NCBI RefSeq assembly: GCF_000176175.1
Contig: NZ_ACZP01000014.1
Span: 682,001 to 746,000 of the forward strand
DNA length: 64,000 bases
Origin: Vibrio furnissii CIP 102972
GTDB lineage: Bacteria > Pseudomonadota > Gammaproteobacteria > Enterobacterales > Vibrionaceae
Reading direction: 5' to 3'
Made by a program: the position numbers and the translations under genes. This document shows positions 30,471 through 40,162 of the stretch, piece after piece. The notes under the pieces are model-generated. The model worked only from the letters and a program-made list of their open reading frames with translations. It was not told where the DNA came from and searched no databases. Every line of letters begins with the position of its first letter. Within the stretch, counting starts at the first letter, position 1.

Positions 30471-31380
30471 TGATTCATCGTCGAGTTCTTCTCCCCTATT
30501 GACGGGCTGTTTTGTCGTTTCATCGACACATGGGGTCGGAAACATGATCAAGAGAAGCGCTGAAAAGGCCATTTTCGTACAAGATTCCATCGTTCGCGCA
30601 GTTGGTCTGCATGTTGACTGACGAATGCCGTGATACAAGGCACAAACGACGAATTGACGAAAGCATGATCATGGTGAATGGCAGGCTAGGCCTGTTGGTT
30701 CAATTGGCGCTTGCGGCGGGCCAATGACACAGCGAATTGCCCACAAGCCCTATTCTGTCTGACATCGTCCGTAATTCAGCGCGAAATTTACATGCTTCCG
30801 GCACGCATGATCTCTTGATCATTGATCCGATCTTGGATCATTTTGAAACAACGGTTCGGCGATGACGTGTGATGCGTTAAAATCCCTTGATCATTCTTCC
30901 TTTGCGATAGATTTCAAACGGAAACATGATCATGAGAGTACCCTTGATCATGCTTTCGGCAGAGCTCTCTTTGGATCAAATCAGTATAGCGTATGGCATG
31001 AGTGTGTATGGATGCGCCACCATGTTGATGAAATGCAACGAGTGTTACGAAATGGAGATTGAAATGACACGCGCCGTAATTTAACCACTTGACTTAATCG
31101 TTCCGGTGGGAAATCGAGATGATGTTATCCACGAGGTGGTTCATGAGGTTTACAATGTAAATAAGTGACGATGTAACATTTAAAATCTGACGCAGTTTGA
31201 GAGGATTTATCCGCTGAGTTTTGGGGCGGTTTATTCAGCAAATCTTCATGATTCAATGAATTTCGTGTTAAAAATCTATTTAATGTGATTTTTATCTAAA
31301 ATTGTCTGTTCACCTTTTTGTTGTATATGGTTAATATTGCTGTACTATTTGCTGATAGGCACTAATTACGGAATTTGGCT
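30471..31380. promoter_or_regulatory. ori2 control region (rctA-like, incompatibility region)
   Basis: This 910-base stretch has no convincing coding frame and carries further iteron-like sites: 30544-30555 (ATGATCAAGAGA), 30666-30677 (ATGATCATGGTG), 30926-30937 (ATGATCATGAGA) and an inverted copy at 30943-30953. Looser GATCATTGATC and GGATCATTTTG repeats lie at 30815-30845. Near its right end are a near-perfect DnaA box TTATCCACG (31125-31133) and a parS2 site (31148-31162). In V. cholerae the equivalent region, rctA, titrates RctB and is transcribed but not translated. Confidence 0.75.
31148..31162. promoter_or_regulatory. parS2 centromere site (copy 3, in the rctA-like region)
   Basis: GTTTACAATGTAAAT matches N-TTTACA-N-TGTAAA-N. 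It lies 15 bases past a DnaA-like box and 219 bases upstream of parA2. In V. cholerae a parS2 copy in this position lets ParB2 counter RctB binding nearby. Confidence 0.88.
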
Positions 31381-32598
31381 ATGAAAAGAGAACAAACCAT
31401 AGATAATCTCTATACGCTCGCTGAACTGACTCAACAGGTTCAAGCGGACCGCATTGAGATTGTATTGGAAGAGCGTCGTGATGAGCATTTCCCTCCGATG
31501 TCGAAAGCCTTAATGGAAACCCGTTCAGGACTGACGCGTCGTAAGCTTGATGAAGCCATCGCCAAGATGGAAGAAGCAGGGCATCAATTTACCAAAAACA
31601 ACGCGAACCATTACTCCATTTCTTTGGCGGAAGCGCACATGCTCATGGATGCGGCGGGCGTGCCTAAATTCCATCAGCGTAAAAAGAATACTGAAAACAA
31701 ACCGTGGATTATCAACGTCCAAAACCAGAAGGGCGGCACCGGTAAATCGATGACGGCTGTGCATTTGGCGGCTTGCTTGGCGCTGAATCTCGACAAGCGT
31801 TACCGTATCTGCCTGATCGACTTGGACCCGCAAGGGTCGCTGCGTTTGTTCTTAAACCCACAAATTAGCTTGGCTGAACACAGTAACATTTATTCTGCCG
31901 TCGATATCATGCTGGATAACGTGCCGGAAGACGTTGAAGTGGATAAGGCGTTTTTGGAAAAGAACGTCATGCTGCCAACACAGTATCCTAACTTGAAGAC
32001 CATCTCTGCGTTCCCAGAAGATGCCATGTTTAACGCCGAAGCTTGGCAATACCTGTCTCAAAATCAGTCGCTGGATATCGTGCGTCTGCTGAAAGAGAAG
32101 CTGATTGACAAAATCGCTGACGAATTTGACGTGATCATGATTGATACCGGCCCACACGTGGACCCGCTGGTTTGGAACGCGATGTATGCGTCGAATGCTT
32201 TGTTGATCCCATGTGCGGCCAAGCGTCTGGACTGGGCGTCAACCGTGAACTTCTTCCAACACCTGCCAACCGTATACGAGATGTTCCCGGACGATTGGAA
32301 AGGGCTGGAGTTTGTACGTTTGATGCCGACCATGTTTGAAGACGACAACAAGAAGCAAGTCTCCGTGCTGACGGAAATGAACTACCTGCTGGGCGATCAA
32401 GTGATGATGGCAACCATTCCCCGCAGCCGCGCCTTTGAAACGTGTGCCGACACCTATAGCACTGTGTTTGACTTAACCACCAGCGATTTTGAAGGGGGTA
32501 AGAAAACCTTGGCCACCGCGCAAGATGCGGTACAAAAGAGCGCGCTGGAACTGGAACGCGTACTTCATTCACACTGGACTTCACTTAATCAGGGGTAA
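31381..32598 (+). CDS. parA2: ParA2, chromosome II partition ATPase
   Basis: 405 residues from ATG 31381 (MKREQTIDNLYTLAEL); a TTG two codons earlier is also in frame but lacks support. An N-terminal winged-HTH region of about 105 residues marks it as the plasmid-type (type Ia) ParA. The deviant Walker A is NQKGGTGKSMTAVHLA (about residues 115-130), followed by LIDLDPQGSL and the DVIMIDTGPHVDP Walker B. ParA2 filaments on DNA move the ori2 region and probably repress their own promoter. The stop is 7 bases before parB2. Confidence 0.97.
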   Translation: MKREQTIDNLYTLAELTQQVQADRIEIVLEERRDEHFPPMSKALMETRSGLTRRKLDEAIAKMEEAGHQFTKNNANHYSISLAEAHMLMDAAGVPKFHQRKKNTENKPWIINVQNQKGGTGKSMTAVHLAACLALNLDKRYRICLIDLDPQGSLRLFLNPQISLAEHSNIYSAVDIMLDNVPEDVEVDKAFLEKNVMLPTQYPNLKTISAFPEDAMFNAEAWQYLSQNQSLDIVRLLKEKLIDKIADEFDVIMIDTGPHVDPLVWNAMYASNALLIPCAAKRLDWASTVNFFQHLPTVYEMFPDDWKGLEFVRLMPTMFEDDNKKQVSVLTEMNYLLGDQVMMATIPRSRAFETCADTYSTVFDLTTSDFEGGKKTLATAQDAVQKSALELERVLHSHWTSLNQG

Positions 32599-32605
32599 GT
32601 AACAC

Positions 32606-33577
32606 ATGGCAATTAAAACGTCGGATCTGAACGCAAAACTTTTTGGCAAAGCGGACAAGCGTCGTGCGTCAACCCCACAGGAAGCGCAGGCGGCCGCGAA
32701 GGCCCAAGCGCAAGTGATTGAGCTGTCTGTGGCTGGTGAAGAGCTGGTGACGTTTGAACTGGTGCGTATTCCGGCCGCAGAAGTGGCGACACGCACCACG
32801 GTGTTTGCGGAAAATGCCCGTGAACAAGCTTTTCTCAACGAACACGCACTGTCGGACGTGCTGAGCACACTGCGTGAGCGCGGTCAGCAATACCCAGCCG
32901 TGGGCCGCAAAACGGCCGATGGCAAAATCGAAGTGCTTGATGGTAGCCGTCGTCGTAAATCGTGTATTTTGGCCAATCAGGAGTTCCTGGTTTACGTCGC
33001 TGACAACATCAATGGCGAACATGCGAAATTCCTGTCGGATGTCGCGAACGCACACAAACCGTTGTCGCTGTACGAGAAAGGGCACGAAATGCAGGCCAAA
33101 CTCGATAGCGGTGAAGCGGAAGATCAAAAAGCGCTCGCGAAAATGTTCCAATGCAGCGAAGCGTTGGTGAGCGGCGCGTTGAAAGCTGCGGCATTGCCCC
33201 TTGAGCTGCTGCAAGCGTACCCGAATGTGGTTGAACTGGGCCGTCCGACCATCGTGAAGCTGCACAAGCAGTTCAACGATTTGAGCGCCGAGCAACAAAC
33301 GGAGTTGCTCAATAAGTGCCATCAGGCGGAAGGTTTGGTGTGGCAGCGCTGCCAATCACAAGGCGTGGCTCGTATCACCAAAGAGGTGACTGAGACGATT
33401 GAACAGTGGATTGCGGAGTTGGTACCGCCAAAACGCGCGGTCAGCAACAAAGTCGATTTGGTCAAAGGGCGTGTCAGTTACTCGCGCAAAGGGTCCAATT
33501 TGGCGCTGAATCTGAAAAAAGTCGATGACGCGCTGATGAAAGAAATTCTCGCCTTTGTCGAACAAAAACTGAGTTAA
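32606..33577 (+). CDS. parB2: ParB2, chromosome II centromere-binding protein
   Basis: 323 residues. It has the ParB N-terminal CTPase/ParB box region (LREREGQQYPAV-type segment, here LSTLRERGQQYPAVGRKTAD, then LDGSRRRKSCI), the central HTH (QKALAKMFQCSEALVSGALK) and a C-terminal dimer domain (VSYSRKGSNLALNLKKVDDA). It binds the TTTACA-N-TGTAAA sites listed here and forms the segregation complex. It is co-transcribed with parA2 and followed by two terminators. Confidence 0.96.
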   Translation: MAIKTSDLNAKLFGKADKRRASTPQEAQAAAKAQAQVIELSVAGEELVTFELVRIPAAEVATRTTVFAENAREQAFLNEHALSDVLSTLRERGQQYPAVGRKTADGKIEVLDGSRRRKSCILANQEFLVYVADNINGEHAKFLSDVANAHKPLSLYEKGHEMQAKLDSGEAEDQKALAKMFQCSEALVSGALKAAALPLELLQAYPNVVELGRPTIVKLHKQFNDLSAEQQTELLNKCHQAEGLVWQRCQSQGVARITKEVTETIEQWIAELVPPKRAVSNKVDLVKGRVSYSRKGSNLALNLKKVDDALMKEILAFVEQKLS

Positions 33578-33581
33578 ACAA

Positions 33582-33610
33582 AAAGCCCGCATTCGCGGGC
33601 TTTGTATTTT
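33582..33610 (+). terminator. Rho-independent terminator after parB2
   Basis: Stem AAAGCCCGC/GCGGGCTTT with loop ATTC, then TTGTATTTT, five bases past the parB2 stop. Confidence 0.88.
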
Positions 33611-33618
33611 CTATTCCT

Positions 33619-33646
33619 AAACCACCTGTTATGCCGGTGGTTTTTT
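33619..33646 (+). terminator. Second terminator between parB2 and the polyamine-binding protein gene
   Basis: Stem AAACCACC/GGTGGTTT followed by TTTT on the plus strand, in tandem with the previous terminator, so ori2-parAB2 transcription is firmly insulated from the next gene. Confidence 0.75.
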
Positions 33647-33660
33647 ACTGCTTATCGCAA

Positions 33661-34695
33661 TTATTGGTTTCTTAGGCGCTGCCAGTATTTCTCATAAATA
33701 GCCAGGGCTTGGGGGCCAACATCATTGATGAATTCACCCTTCGCCATGTCCTCTTCTGCAGGGAAAATGGTGGCGTTATTGCGCAGCGCTTCAGGCAGTA
33801 ACGCGCGACCACTTTTGGTCGCTGAGGCGTAGCCAAGGCTGTTCACGATCTCCGCTTGGTTTTCAGGTTGGTACATAAAGTTAATGAACTTGTGCGCCAA
33901 CGCTTTGTGCTCGCTACCCGATGGAATCGTGAAGTTATCCATCCACAACACCGCGCCTTCCGCTGGCATCACGAATTTCAGCTCTGGCATTTCTTGTTGG
34001 CCCTGATACGCGTTGCCATTCCATTGCATGCCCAGTGACGCTTCGCCGGACACATACGGTACGTGCGGTGCATCTGAGTTGTAGAGCAGCACGTTATCTT
34101 TCAGCGCCGCCAGCGACTGATACGCTTGCTCAATTTCTTTCTCGTTCTTGGTGTTGATGCTGTAGCCGTTGAGTTTCAGTGCCATACCAAACACATCGCG
34201 AATGTCGTCAATCAACATCACTTGCTGTGCGTATTTGCTGTTCCACAAATCTTTCCACTGGGTAATGCCTTCCGGAATCATGGCTTCGTTGTAGCTCAGA
34301 CCAGTAACGCCCCAGATATACGGCAGCGAATATTTGTTTTGTGGATCGTGCGCCTGGCCGAGTAGGGAAGGCATCGTATCTTTCATGTTGGGGATTTGTG
34401 CGTGGTCGAGTTCAGCCAACAGGCCTTCACGGCCCATCTTTTCGATAAAGTAAGCTGATGCAAACACCACGTCATAACCGCCGCCTTTCAGAAGTTTGAG
34501 TTTGGTGTACATCGACTCATTGTTCTCAAAGGTTGAATAGTTAATGGTGACGCCTTCTTGCTGCTCAAATTTCTTCAGTGATGCTTCGGGCAGGTAACCT
34601 CCCCAAGCGTAGACATTCAGCGTTTTTGTCTCTGCATTCACTTGGCTAGAAGCGACCACTGCAGCGAGTACCAATCCTTTGATGAAATTTTTCAT
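33661..34695 (-). CDS. Periplasmic spermidine/putrescine-binding protein (PotD/PotF family), no transporter genes beside it
   Basis: 344 residues from ATG 34695, with signal peptide MKNFIKGLVLAAVVASSQVNA and a mature protein starting ETKTLNVYAWGGYLP. The segments FEQQEGVTINYSTFENNESM, GYDVVFASAYFIEKMGREGL and SLPYIWGVTGLSYNEAMIPE are typical of polyamine-binding proteins. No permease or ATPase genes are adjacent, so it either serves a transporter encoded elsewhere or works as a polyamine sensor protein. It is convergent with parB2 behind two terminators. An extension to 34746 would precede the signal peptide and was rejected. Confidence 0.9.
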   Translation of the reverse strand: MKNFIKGLVLAAVVASSQVNAETKTLNVYAWGGYLPEASLKKFEQQEGVTINYSTFENNESMYTKLKLLKGGGYDVVFASAYFIEKMGREGLLAELDHAQIPNMKDTMPSLLGQAHDPQNKYSLPYIWGVTGLSYNEAMIPEGITQWKDLWNSKYAQQVMLIDDIRDVFGMALKLNGYSINTKNEKEIEQAYQSLAALKDNVLLYNSDAPHVPYVSGEASLGMQWNGNAYQGQQEMPELKFVMPAEGAVLWMDNFTIPSGSEHKALAHKFINFMYQPENQAEIVNSLGYASATKSGRALLPEALRNNATIFPAEEDMAKGEFINDVGPQALAIYEKYWQRLRNQ

Positions 34696-34916
34696 TGTAT
34701 TTTGATTCCTAAAGGCCAGCACCACGCTGGATTTCGCATGCATCATTAGTGAAATGAGAAGCGCAATAAAGCAAATATAATTTGTCGTTATGGAAAAAGA
34801 TTTTAGCCTTCAAATGACGAATTTGGTGCAACCGCGCGCAGGCTAATCAGGACGGAATATGGCGCAGGTGCACGCCTGTGCTACCATGGTGCAATGGCAA
34901 CAACTCACGGTTTTTT

Positions 34917-36971
34917 ATGGCAAATCCAACCGCAACTATTTTGCAATTTTTTGATCAGCTTCAGCATTTAGCCGTCACGTGCAATGGCCGTTTCGGTGTG
35001 CGTCTACAAGGAACACTGGAATGGCAACACGCCGTTGTAGATGCATTGATGCAGCAGCTCGCAAGCGATAGCACAGTGTTTCAATTGGGTGGCATGGCTC
35101 GTGCGGGCGTAACGCCAGTGGCATTCAATAAAGGTCAGTATCTCTTGGGGCGTGAATGCCAATGGCTGATTTGCGATGTCAGCGAGGGATTTGATGCCAA
35201 CAGCTTTAGCGCTGCGTTGGGAACATTGACCGGCGGTGGTCTTTTGCTGCTGATTGGCGATCAAGTGGTGAGCGAAAATCCAGCTCAGCAATGGCTGGCC
35301 GCCGCGTTTGCAGAATTACTGCAAGTCACTCCAACTACGCTGGCGTCTTTGCCGCCAGTACCGATGTCGCCGAAGGTCGACGTGGCTGCGCCTGAAGATG
35401 CCTTTGCTCAGCAAGCCGAAGCGATTGCACAGGTTGTCCGTGTGGTGGAAGGGCATCGTAAACGACCGCTGGTGCTGACGGCTGATCGCGGGCGAGGTAA
35501 AAGCAGTGCGTTAGGGATCGCTGCGGCGCAATTGATGCAGTCCCGGTCGTTGAACATCATCGTGACGGCTCCCACACTGGCCAACGTTGCGCCGCTATTT
35601 CAGCACGCTGCGCGATGTCTTCCGTTGGCGCAGGCATCCAAAGGTGCGCTGCATTATCAGGCATCGCAACTGCGTTTTATGGCGCCGGATGAGATTATCT
35701 TGCATCAGCCAGAATGTGATGTGTTATTGGTTGATGAGGCGGCAGCGCTGCCGTTACCCATGTTGATGACTTTTGTTGAGCGTTATCACCGCGCGGTGTT
35801 CTCGACCACCATCCACGGCTATGAAGGGTGTGGGCGAGGATTCACGTTGAAGTTCCAACAGTGGTTGCAACAGCAGCGACCGCAGATGCGCACGTTGCAC
35901 CTTGACCATCCGATACGCTGGAGCCCTGATGATTCGCTGGAAGCATGGCATCGGCGCGCGTTCTTACTTGATTCTGATGTTGCATTGTTGCCCCGCGATC
36001 TCAACCTGACGTCACTACGCTATCAAGCCATTCCCCAAGCTGAGTTACTTCAGCAACCCGCTTTGCTGGCTGACATCTTTGCCTTGCTGGTGAACGCCCA
36101 TTATCAAACATCGCCCAATGATGTGCTGCACCTTCTGGGAGACGATGCGATGTGCGTGTTCGTTGCGCGCGCCGACGAGCGCGTAATTGGCTGCATATTG
36201 GCGGTGCGGGAAGGGGGATTGGATGACACATTGATTGAACAGATTCAGCGCGGACAACGTCGCCCTAAAGGTCATCTTGCACCGGTGACGTTAGCCAATC
36301 AACTGGGCATGGCCGTTGCTGCTCAGCAAACGTGTTTGCGGATCATGCGCATTGCCATCCATCCTCAGTTACAGCAGCGCGGTGTCGGTTCGTCTTTGTT
36401 ATCGAACTTTGTGGCGAGTCATCCTGCTGATTACTACGCCACCAGCTTTGGCGCCACCTCTGAGCTGGTTCGCTTTTGGCAGCACAACCAATTCTGCGCC
36501 GTCAAAATCGGCTCGCAGCGCGACCAAGCCAGCGGCTGCCACTCCCTGTTGATGATTCAACACCATTCACAACCTTGGGTGGAAGAGGCGACGGCGCAAT
36601 TCCCGATTCATTTGAGCTATGAACTCAGTGAGACGTTACGAACGTTAACGCCTGCATTGGTGCGTCAGTTAATGAGTCACGCCAAAACGCCAGTCACAAC
36701 GACCATCCCGCTGACGTTATTGCAGCACTACGCCAATGGCGGCGCAAACTATGAAAGCGTTGCCGCGTGGATTGAACAACTTTTACTGAGTTTGCGCGCA
36801 GAACAATGGTTAGCGGTGTCGGATGTATTGATTGCCAAAGTCTTACAACGACACACTTGGCAAGAATGTGCCAATGCATGTGATGGTTCGGGCCGAAAAC
36901 AAATCGAAGCCAAAATTCGTGAATCACTCGCTAAGTTACTGACAAATTTACAGTGTAAAACGTCGCAATGA
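34917..36971 (+). CDS. tmcA: tRNA(Met) cytidine acetyltransferase
   Basis: 684 residues from ATG 34917; a GTG at 34878 is in frame but gives an unlikely N-terminus. TmcA makes N4-acetylcytidine at the wobble base of elongator tRNA-Met using acetyl-CoA and ATP. An N-terminal DUF1726-like region precedes an RNA-helicase-like module with Walker A LTADRGRGKSSALGIAAAQL and DExx-like VLLVDEAAALPLPML. The GNAT domain follows (PVTLANQLGMAVAAQQTCLR, RIAIHPQLQQRGVGSSLL) and a C-terminal tRNA-binding tail. The last codons overlap a parS2 site. Confidence 0.95.
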   Translation: MANPTATILQFFDQLQHLAVTCNGRFGVRLQGTLEWQHAVVDALMQQLASDSTVFQLGGMARAGVTPVAFNKGQYLLGRECQWLICDVSEGFDANSFSAALGTLTGGGLLLLIGDQVVSENPAQQWLAAAFAELLQVTPTTLASLPPVPMSPKVDVAAPEDAFAQQAEAIAQVVRVVEGHRKRPLVLTADRGRGKSSALGIAAAQLMQSRSLNIIVTAPTLANVAPLFQHAARCLPLAQASKGALHYQASQLRFMAPDEIILHQPECDVLLVDEAAALPLPMLMTFVERYHRAVFSTTIHGYEGCGRGFTLKFQQWLQQQRPQMRTLHLDHPIRWSPDDSLEAWHRRAFLLDSDVALLPRDLNLTSLRYQAIPQAELLQQPALLADIFALLVNAHYQTSPNDVLHLLGDDAMCVFVARADERVIGCILAVREGGLDDTLIEQIQRGQRRPKGHLAPVTLANQLGMAVAAQQTCLRIMRIAIHPQLQQRGVGSSLLSNFVASHPADYYATSFGATSELVRFWQHNQFCAVKIGSQRDQASGCHSLLMIQHHSQPWVEEATAQFPIHLSYELSETLRTLTPALVRQLMSHAKTPVTTTIPLTLLQHYANGGANYESVAAWIEQLLLSLRAEQWLAVSDVLIAKVLQRHTWQECANACDGSGRKQIEAKIRESLAKLLTNLQCKTSQ
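36946..36960. promoter_or_regulatory. parS2 centromere site (copy 4, inside the end of tmcA)
   Basis: ATTTACAGTGTAAAA matches the consensus and lies in codons encoding LQCK, 11 bases before the tmcA stop codon. It is paired with copy 5, 46 bases away. Confidence 0.85.
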
Positions 36972-36991
36972 GATCGGTTTGAGTGGGGCTG

Positions 36992-37006
36992 ATTTACAGT
37001 GTAAAT
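36992..37006. promoter_or_regulatory. parS2 centromere site (copy 5)
   Basis: ATTTACAGTGTAAAT is a perfect palindrome around G and matches the consensus. The two sites 46 bases apart are the only close pair in the window. Confidence 0.87.
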
Positions 37007-37030
37007 GCTTCCCTCCGCGCTTCCATGTCA

Positions 37031-37072
37031 AAAAAGTCCTATGTATTACTTCACTTTCGTAGGGCTTTTTCT
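37031..37072 (+). terminator. Probable terminator after tmcA
   Basis: Arms AAAAAGTCCTA and TAGGGCTTTTT (one G-T pair) with an 18-base loop, followed by CTTTTTC. Convincing arms, long loop. Confidence 0.65.
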
Positions 37073-37255
37073 TTTTCGTTACCGCCCAAAAAAATCCTTT
37101 AGATTAAGTGCCTTATCTTCTCGTCTAACTCAAAAGTTGTATTGACCAGAGAAATGAATCCCTATTATGCAATTTGCTAATTAAGCATTCCTTTCTACAC
37201 TCACAAAAGAAAAAAAGGAACCTTCATTAGCGCACAATGACAAGGAATTCGGCTT

Positions 37256-37540
37256 GTGTTCACCTTAAATGAGAGTCTGGACATCAGCAATGTGGTTGAT
37301 TGCAAAGTCCAATATCAAGAATGGCTGCAACAAGCCACCCCTTTGGTCATTGATGCCACGCATGTGTCACGTGTGGACGCAGCGGGCATGCAGCTTCTGG
37401 TCTCGTTTGTTGAGTCTGCACGTTTGGCAGAGCGCGACATCCGTTTAGAAAACATCTCTGAAGCGTTACAGGAAGGCATCGATGTGCTGGGCCTTGAGCG
37501 CTGGTTTATGGAATCTCAAGATGCAACAAGGAAGACGTAA
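37256..37540 (+). CDS. STAS-domain protein, first gene of the chemotaxis cluster
   Basis: 94 residues, starting at GTG 37256 with AAGGA upstream (no in-frame ATG). It is a lone STAS fold: VIDATHVSRVDAAGMQLLVS is the strand-loop-helix that in anti-sigma-factor antagonists carries the phosphorylated Ser (D-S-S-G). Here it reads D-A-A-G, so this residue is absent and regulation by a Ser kinase is unlikely. Its stop overlaps the cheY start (TAATG). STAS proteins of this kind often head chemosensory operons of the Vibrio cluster-III type; the partner is unknown. Confidence 0.85.
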   Translation: MFTLNESLDISNVVDCKVQYQEWLQQATPLVIDATHVSRVDAAGMQLLVSFVESARLAERDIRLENISEALQEGIDVLGLERWFMESQDATRKT

Positions 37541-37899
37541 TGACAAAAATTCTCGCTGTAGATGACTCCATTTCTATTCGTCAGATGGTTAGCCACACCC
37601 TTAAGGATGCAGGGTATGACGTCGAAACTGCCAATGATGGTCGCGAAGCCCTGACCAAAGCGCAGAGCACCAAATTCGATGTGGTGATTTCCGATGTCAA
37701 CATGCCCAACATGGGCGGCTTTGAATTGGTCAAAGCGATTCGCGGTAACCCACAATACAAATTTATTCCCATCCTCATGCTGACCACAGAAACCAGCATG
37801 GAGAAAAAACAAGAAGGCAAACTGGCGGGCGCGACCGGCTGGCTCGTCAAACCGTTTAACCCGGACACGTTACTAAAAACTCTAAAACGCGTGCTGTAA
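37540..37899 (+). CDS. cheY: CheY-like chemotaxis response regulator
   Basis: 119 residues, a single receiver domain: acidic pair ILAVDDSIS, phospho-acceptor Asp in FDVVISDVNMPNMGGFELV (about residue 52), conserved Thr in LMLTTETS and Lys in GWLVKPFNPD. No output domain. Translationally coupled to the STAS gene before it and 57 bases ahead of cheA, its likely phosphodonor. In V. cholerae the cluster-III CheY does not control flagellar rotation, so the output may not be swimming. Confidence 0.96.
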   Translation: MTKILAVDDSISIRQMVSHTLKDAGYDVETANDGREALTKAQSTKFDVVISDVNMPNMGGFELVKAIRGNPQYKFIPILMLTTETSMEKKQEGKLAGATGWLVKPFNPDTLLKTLKRVL

Positions 37900-37956
37900 T
37901 TTTTGCTTCGACTTGGAAGTGTTGAAACTCGATAACGTCAATTGGCAGGACTGCAT

Positions 37957-40143
37957 ATGGCTTTAGACATGGAACAGCTGCGTAAGATGTTTTACGAAGA
38001 ATGTCGTGAAAATCTTGAAGTGCTGGAAAATGTGCTACTCCATCTTGACCCACAAGAGGGAGATCACGAAACCATTAACACCATTTTTCGCGCCGCTCAC
38101 TCCATCAAGGGCGGGGCCGCGACCTTCAATTTGCTTGATATCAGTGAGTTCACTCATTCGGTCGAAGCCTATCTCGACAAAGTTCGCAATCAGGAAACAC
38201 AATTGTCAGCGCAAAGCGTGGATGTGCTGCTGAAAAGCTGCGACGTGATTCGAGATATGTTGGAAGGACACGAAACCGGATCGGATGTCGATGTTGACTT
38301 GAAAGCCTCGGTAAGTCATCAGCTTGCTGCGTTACTTCAGGCCGTTGCTGCCCCTGACGCTGCGGCGCAACCTGTGAGTGACCAAACTTCAGATGAGGCG
38401 TGCGATGAGGCCTTAGGCCCTTGGATGGTGGGCTTTGTGCCTCATCAAGAACTGTTTTTTAGCGGCAACGATCCGCTGCGCATTTTGCGCGAGCTGCATG
38501 AGCTTGACCCGCAATGTGAGATTGAAGCCGATGCCTCTGCACTGCCGGAGTTGCTCGAAATGGAAGCCGAGCTTTGCTACCTCGCGTGGCGAGCACGTCT
38601 CGATGGGGCGGTGGAAGAGGCGGCCATTCGTGAAATCTTCGAATGGGTGGAAGATGAGTGTGATTTGCTTCTGACGCGAACGCCCGTTGATTCATCCCTT
38701 GGTGCGGATGAGGTGAGCGCGAAGGCGAGCGATACAACTGACCCTTCGGCAACAGAGACAGCAGCGCCTATTCAAACCGGCCATGCTGCACCTTTACATG
38801 ACGCCAACCTGCCCAAAGCCAGTATGGACGATGGGCGATGCCACGATACTTCCCTGAGTGAAACAAAACGCCCCGAAACGCAAAGTCAGGAAAGCAAAGA
38901 GAAAGCGCCGGTGAAAGCGGCGAAATCGGAGTCGAGCGTGACGTCGATTCGGGTCGATATCGATAAGGTCGACAGCCTGATTAACCTTGTTGGGGAGTTG
39001 GTCATCACCCAATCGATGCTGACTGAAATCGGCCACGACTTCTCGATGGATAAACTGGAAAAACTGCAAGCGGGGCTCGCGCAGCTATTGCAAAACAGCA
39101 AAGACCTGCAAGAAAACGTGCTCAACATTCGCATGTTGCCGATGAGCTTTGCGTTTAGTCGTTTTCCTCGCTTGGTGCGCGATTTGTGCGGTCGTCTGGA
39201 AAAGAAAGTCGATTTGCAGATCCAAGGTGAGAATACCGAACTGGATAAAACCGTGCTCGAACGCATTGTCGACCCATTGGTGCATTTAGTGCGCAATGGC
39301 ATTGACCATGGGATTGAGCGTCCGCAGCAACGTTTGGATGCAGGCAAACCGGAAATGGGGCTGATCGAACTCGACGCCTATCATCAGGGTGGCTCCATCA
39401 TCATCGAAGTGAAAGACGATGGTGCGGGCATTGACTGCGATCGCGTATGGCGCAAAGCGGTTGAAAAAGGGGTGTTACCGGCCGACTCCCGCCGGGATGA
39501 AATTTCAGATAAACAAGTGCTCAACCTGATTTTCGCGCCCGGTTTCTCGACCGCCGATCAAGTGTCTGACATTTCCGGTCGTGGCGTCGGCATGGACGTG
39601 GTGAAACGCAACATTGAAGAGCTGGGTGGCCACATTGAAGTGGAATCAAGTCTTGGTAAGGGCAGTCACTTCACCATCAGTTTGCCGCTCACGCTCGCCA
39701 TTCTCGATGGTCAACTGGTGCGTGTCGGCAGCGAAGTCTACATCATTCCTCTGCTGACCATCGTGGAATCGATTCAAATCAATCCATCATGCGTCAAGTT
39801 AGCGTCCGGCGGCGTTGAGTTGTATCGCCTGCGGGACGAGAACATCCCCATTTTACGTTTGCAAGATGAACTGGAAATGGGCAGCAGTGGCGCGCTCGGC
39901 AGACGGCTACTTTGCTTTGTTGAAGCGGCGGGCAATCGGGTTGGGCTGCTGGTCGATGAACTGCTCGATCAACAACAAGTGGTGATCAAAAGTCTCGAAT
40001 CGAATTACGCCAAGGTGGCCGGTATTTCTGGCGCCACCATTTTGGGCGATGGCTCTGTGTCTCTGATTTTAGACATTCAGGGATTGATTACCACGTATAT
40101 GAAACGCCGCAGTCTCGGTGGCCAAAAAGGCATGGCCGCCTAG
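37957..40143 (+). CDS. cheA: Chemotaxis histidine kinase CheA
   Basis: 728 residues from ATG 37957 with AGGA upstream. P1 has the phosphorylated His in RAAHSIKGGAATFNL (His48). A middle region (about residues 150-330) replaces a classic P2 and includes an acidic, Ser/Thr-rich linker. P3 dimerisation (VDSLINLVGELVITQSML) is followed by the P4 kinase with N box HLVRNGIDHGIE, G1 VKDDGAGID, F box FAPGFSTADQVSDI and G2 GRGVGMDVVKRNIEELGG. A CheW-like P5 (GQLVRVGSEVYIIPLLTIVE) closes the protein. It feeds CheY and CheB of the same operon. Confidence 0.97.
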   Translation: MALDMEQLRKMFYEECRENLEVLENVLLHLDPQEGDHETINTIFRAAHSIKGGAATFNLLDISEFTHSVEAYLDKVRNQETQLSAQSVDVLLKSCDVIRDMLEGHETGSDVDVDLKASVSHQLAALLQAVAAPDAAAQPVSDQTSDEACDEALGPWMVGFVPHQELFFSGNDPLRILRELHELDPQCEIEADASALPELLEMEAELCYLAWRARLDGAVEEAAIREIFEWVEDECDLLLTRTPVDSSLGADEVSAKASDTTDPSATETAAPIQTGHAAPLHDANLPKASMDDGRCHDTSLSETKRPETQSQESKEKAPVKAAKSESSVTSIRVDIDKVDSLINLVGELVITQSMLTEIGHDFSMDKLEKLQAGLAQLLQNSKDLQENVLNIRMLPMSFAFSRFPRLVRDLCGRLEKKVDLQIQGENTELDKTVLERIVDPLVHLVRNGIDHGIERPQQRLDAGKPEMGLIELDAYHQGGSIIIEVKDDGAGIDCDRVWRKAVEKGVLPADSRRDEISDKQVLNLIFAPGFSTADQVSDISGRGVGMDVVKRNIEELGGHIEVESSLGKGSHFTISLPLTLAILDGQLVRVGSEVYIIPLLTIVESIQINPSCVKLASGGVELYRLRDENIPILRLQDELEMGSSGALGRRLLCFVEAAGNRVGLLVDELLDQQQVVIKSLESNYAKVAGISGATILGDGSVSLILDIQGLITTYMKRRSLGGQKGMAA

Positions 40144-40162
40144 TTGTGAAGGAGAGCGACGA

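Noticed and set aside
30456..30638. 60-codon minus-strand frame at ori2
   Set aside because: It overlaps the DnaA box and an iteron and has atypical composition.
30862..31062. 66-codon frame in the rctA-like region
   Set aside because: It runs through iteron sequences and has no ribosome site; in V. cholerae this region is transcribed but not translated.
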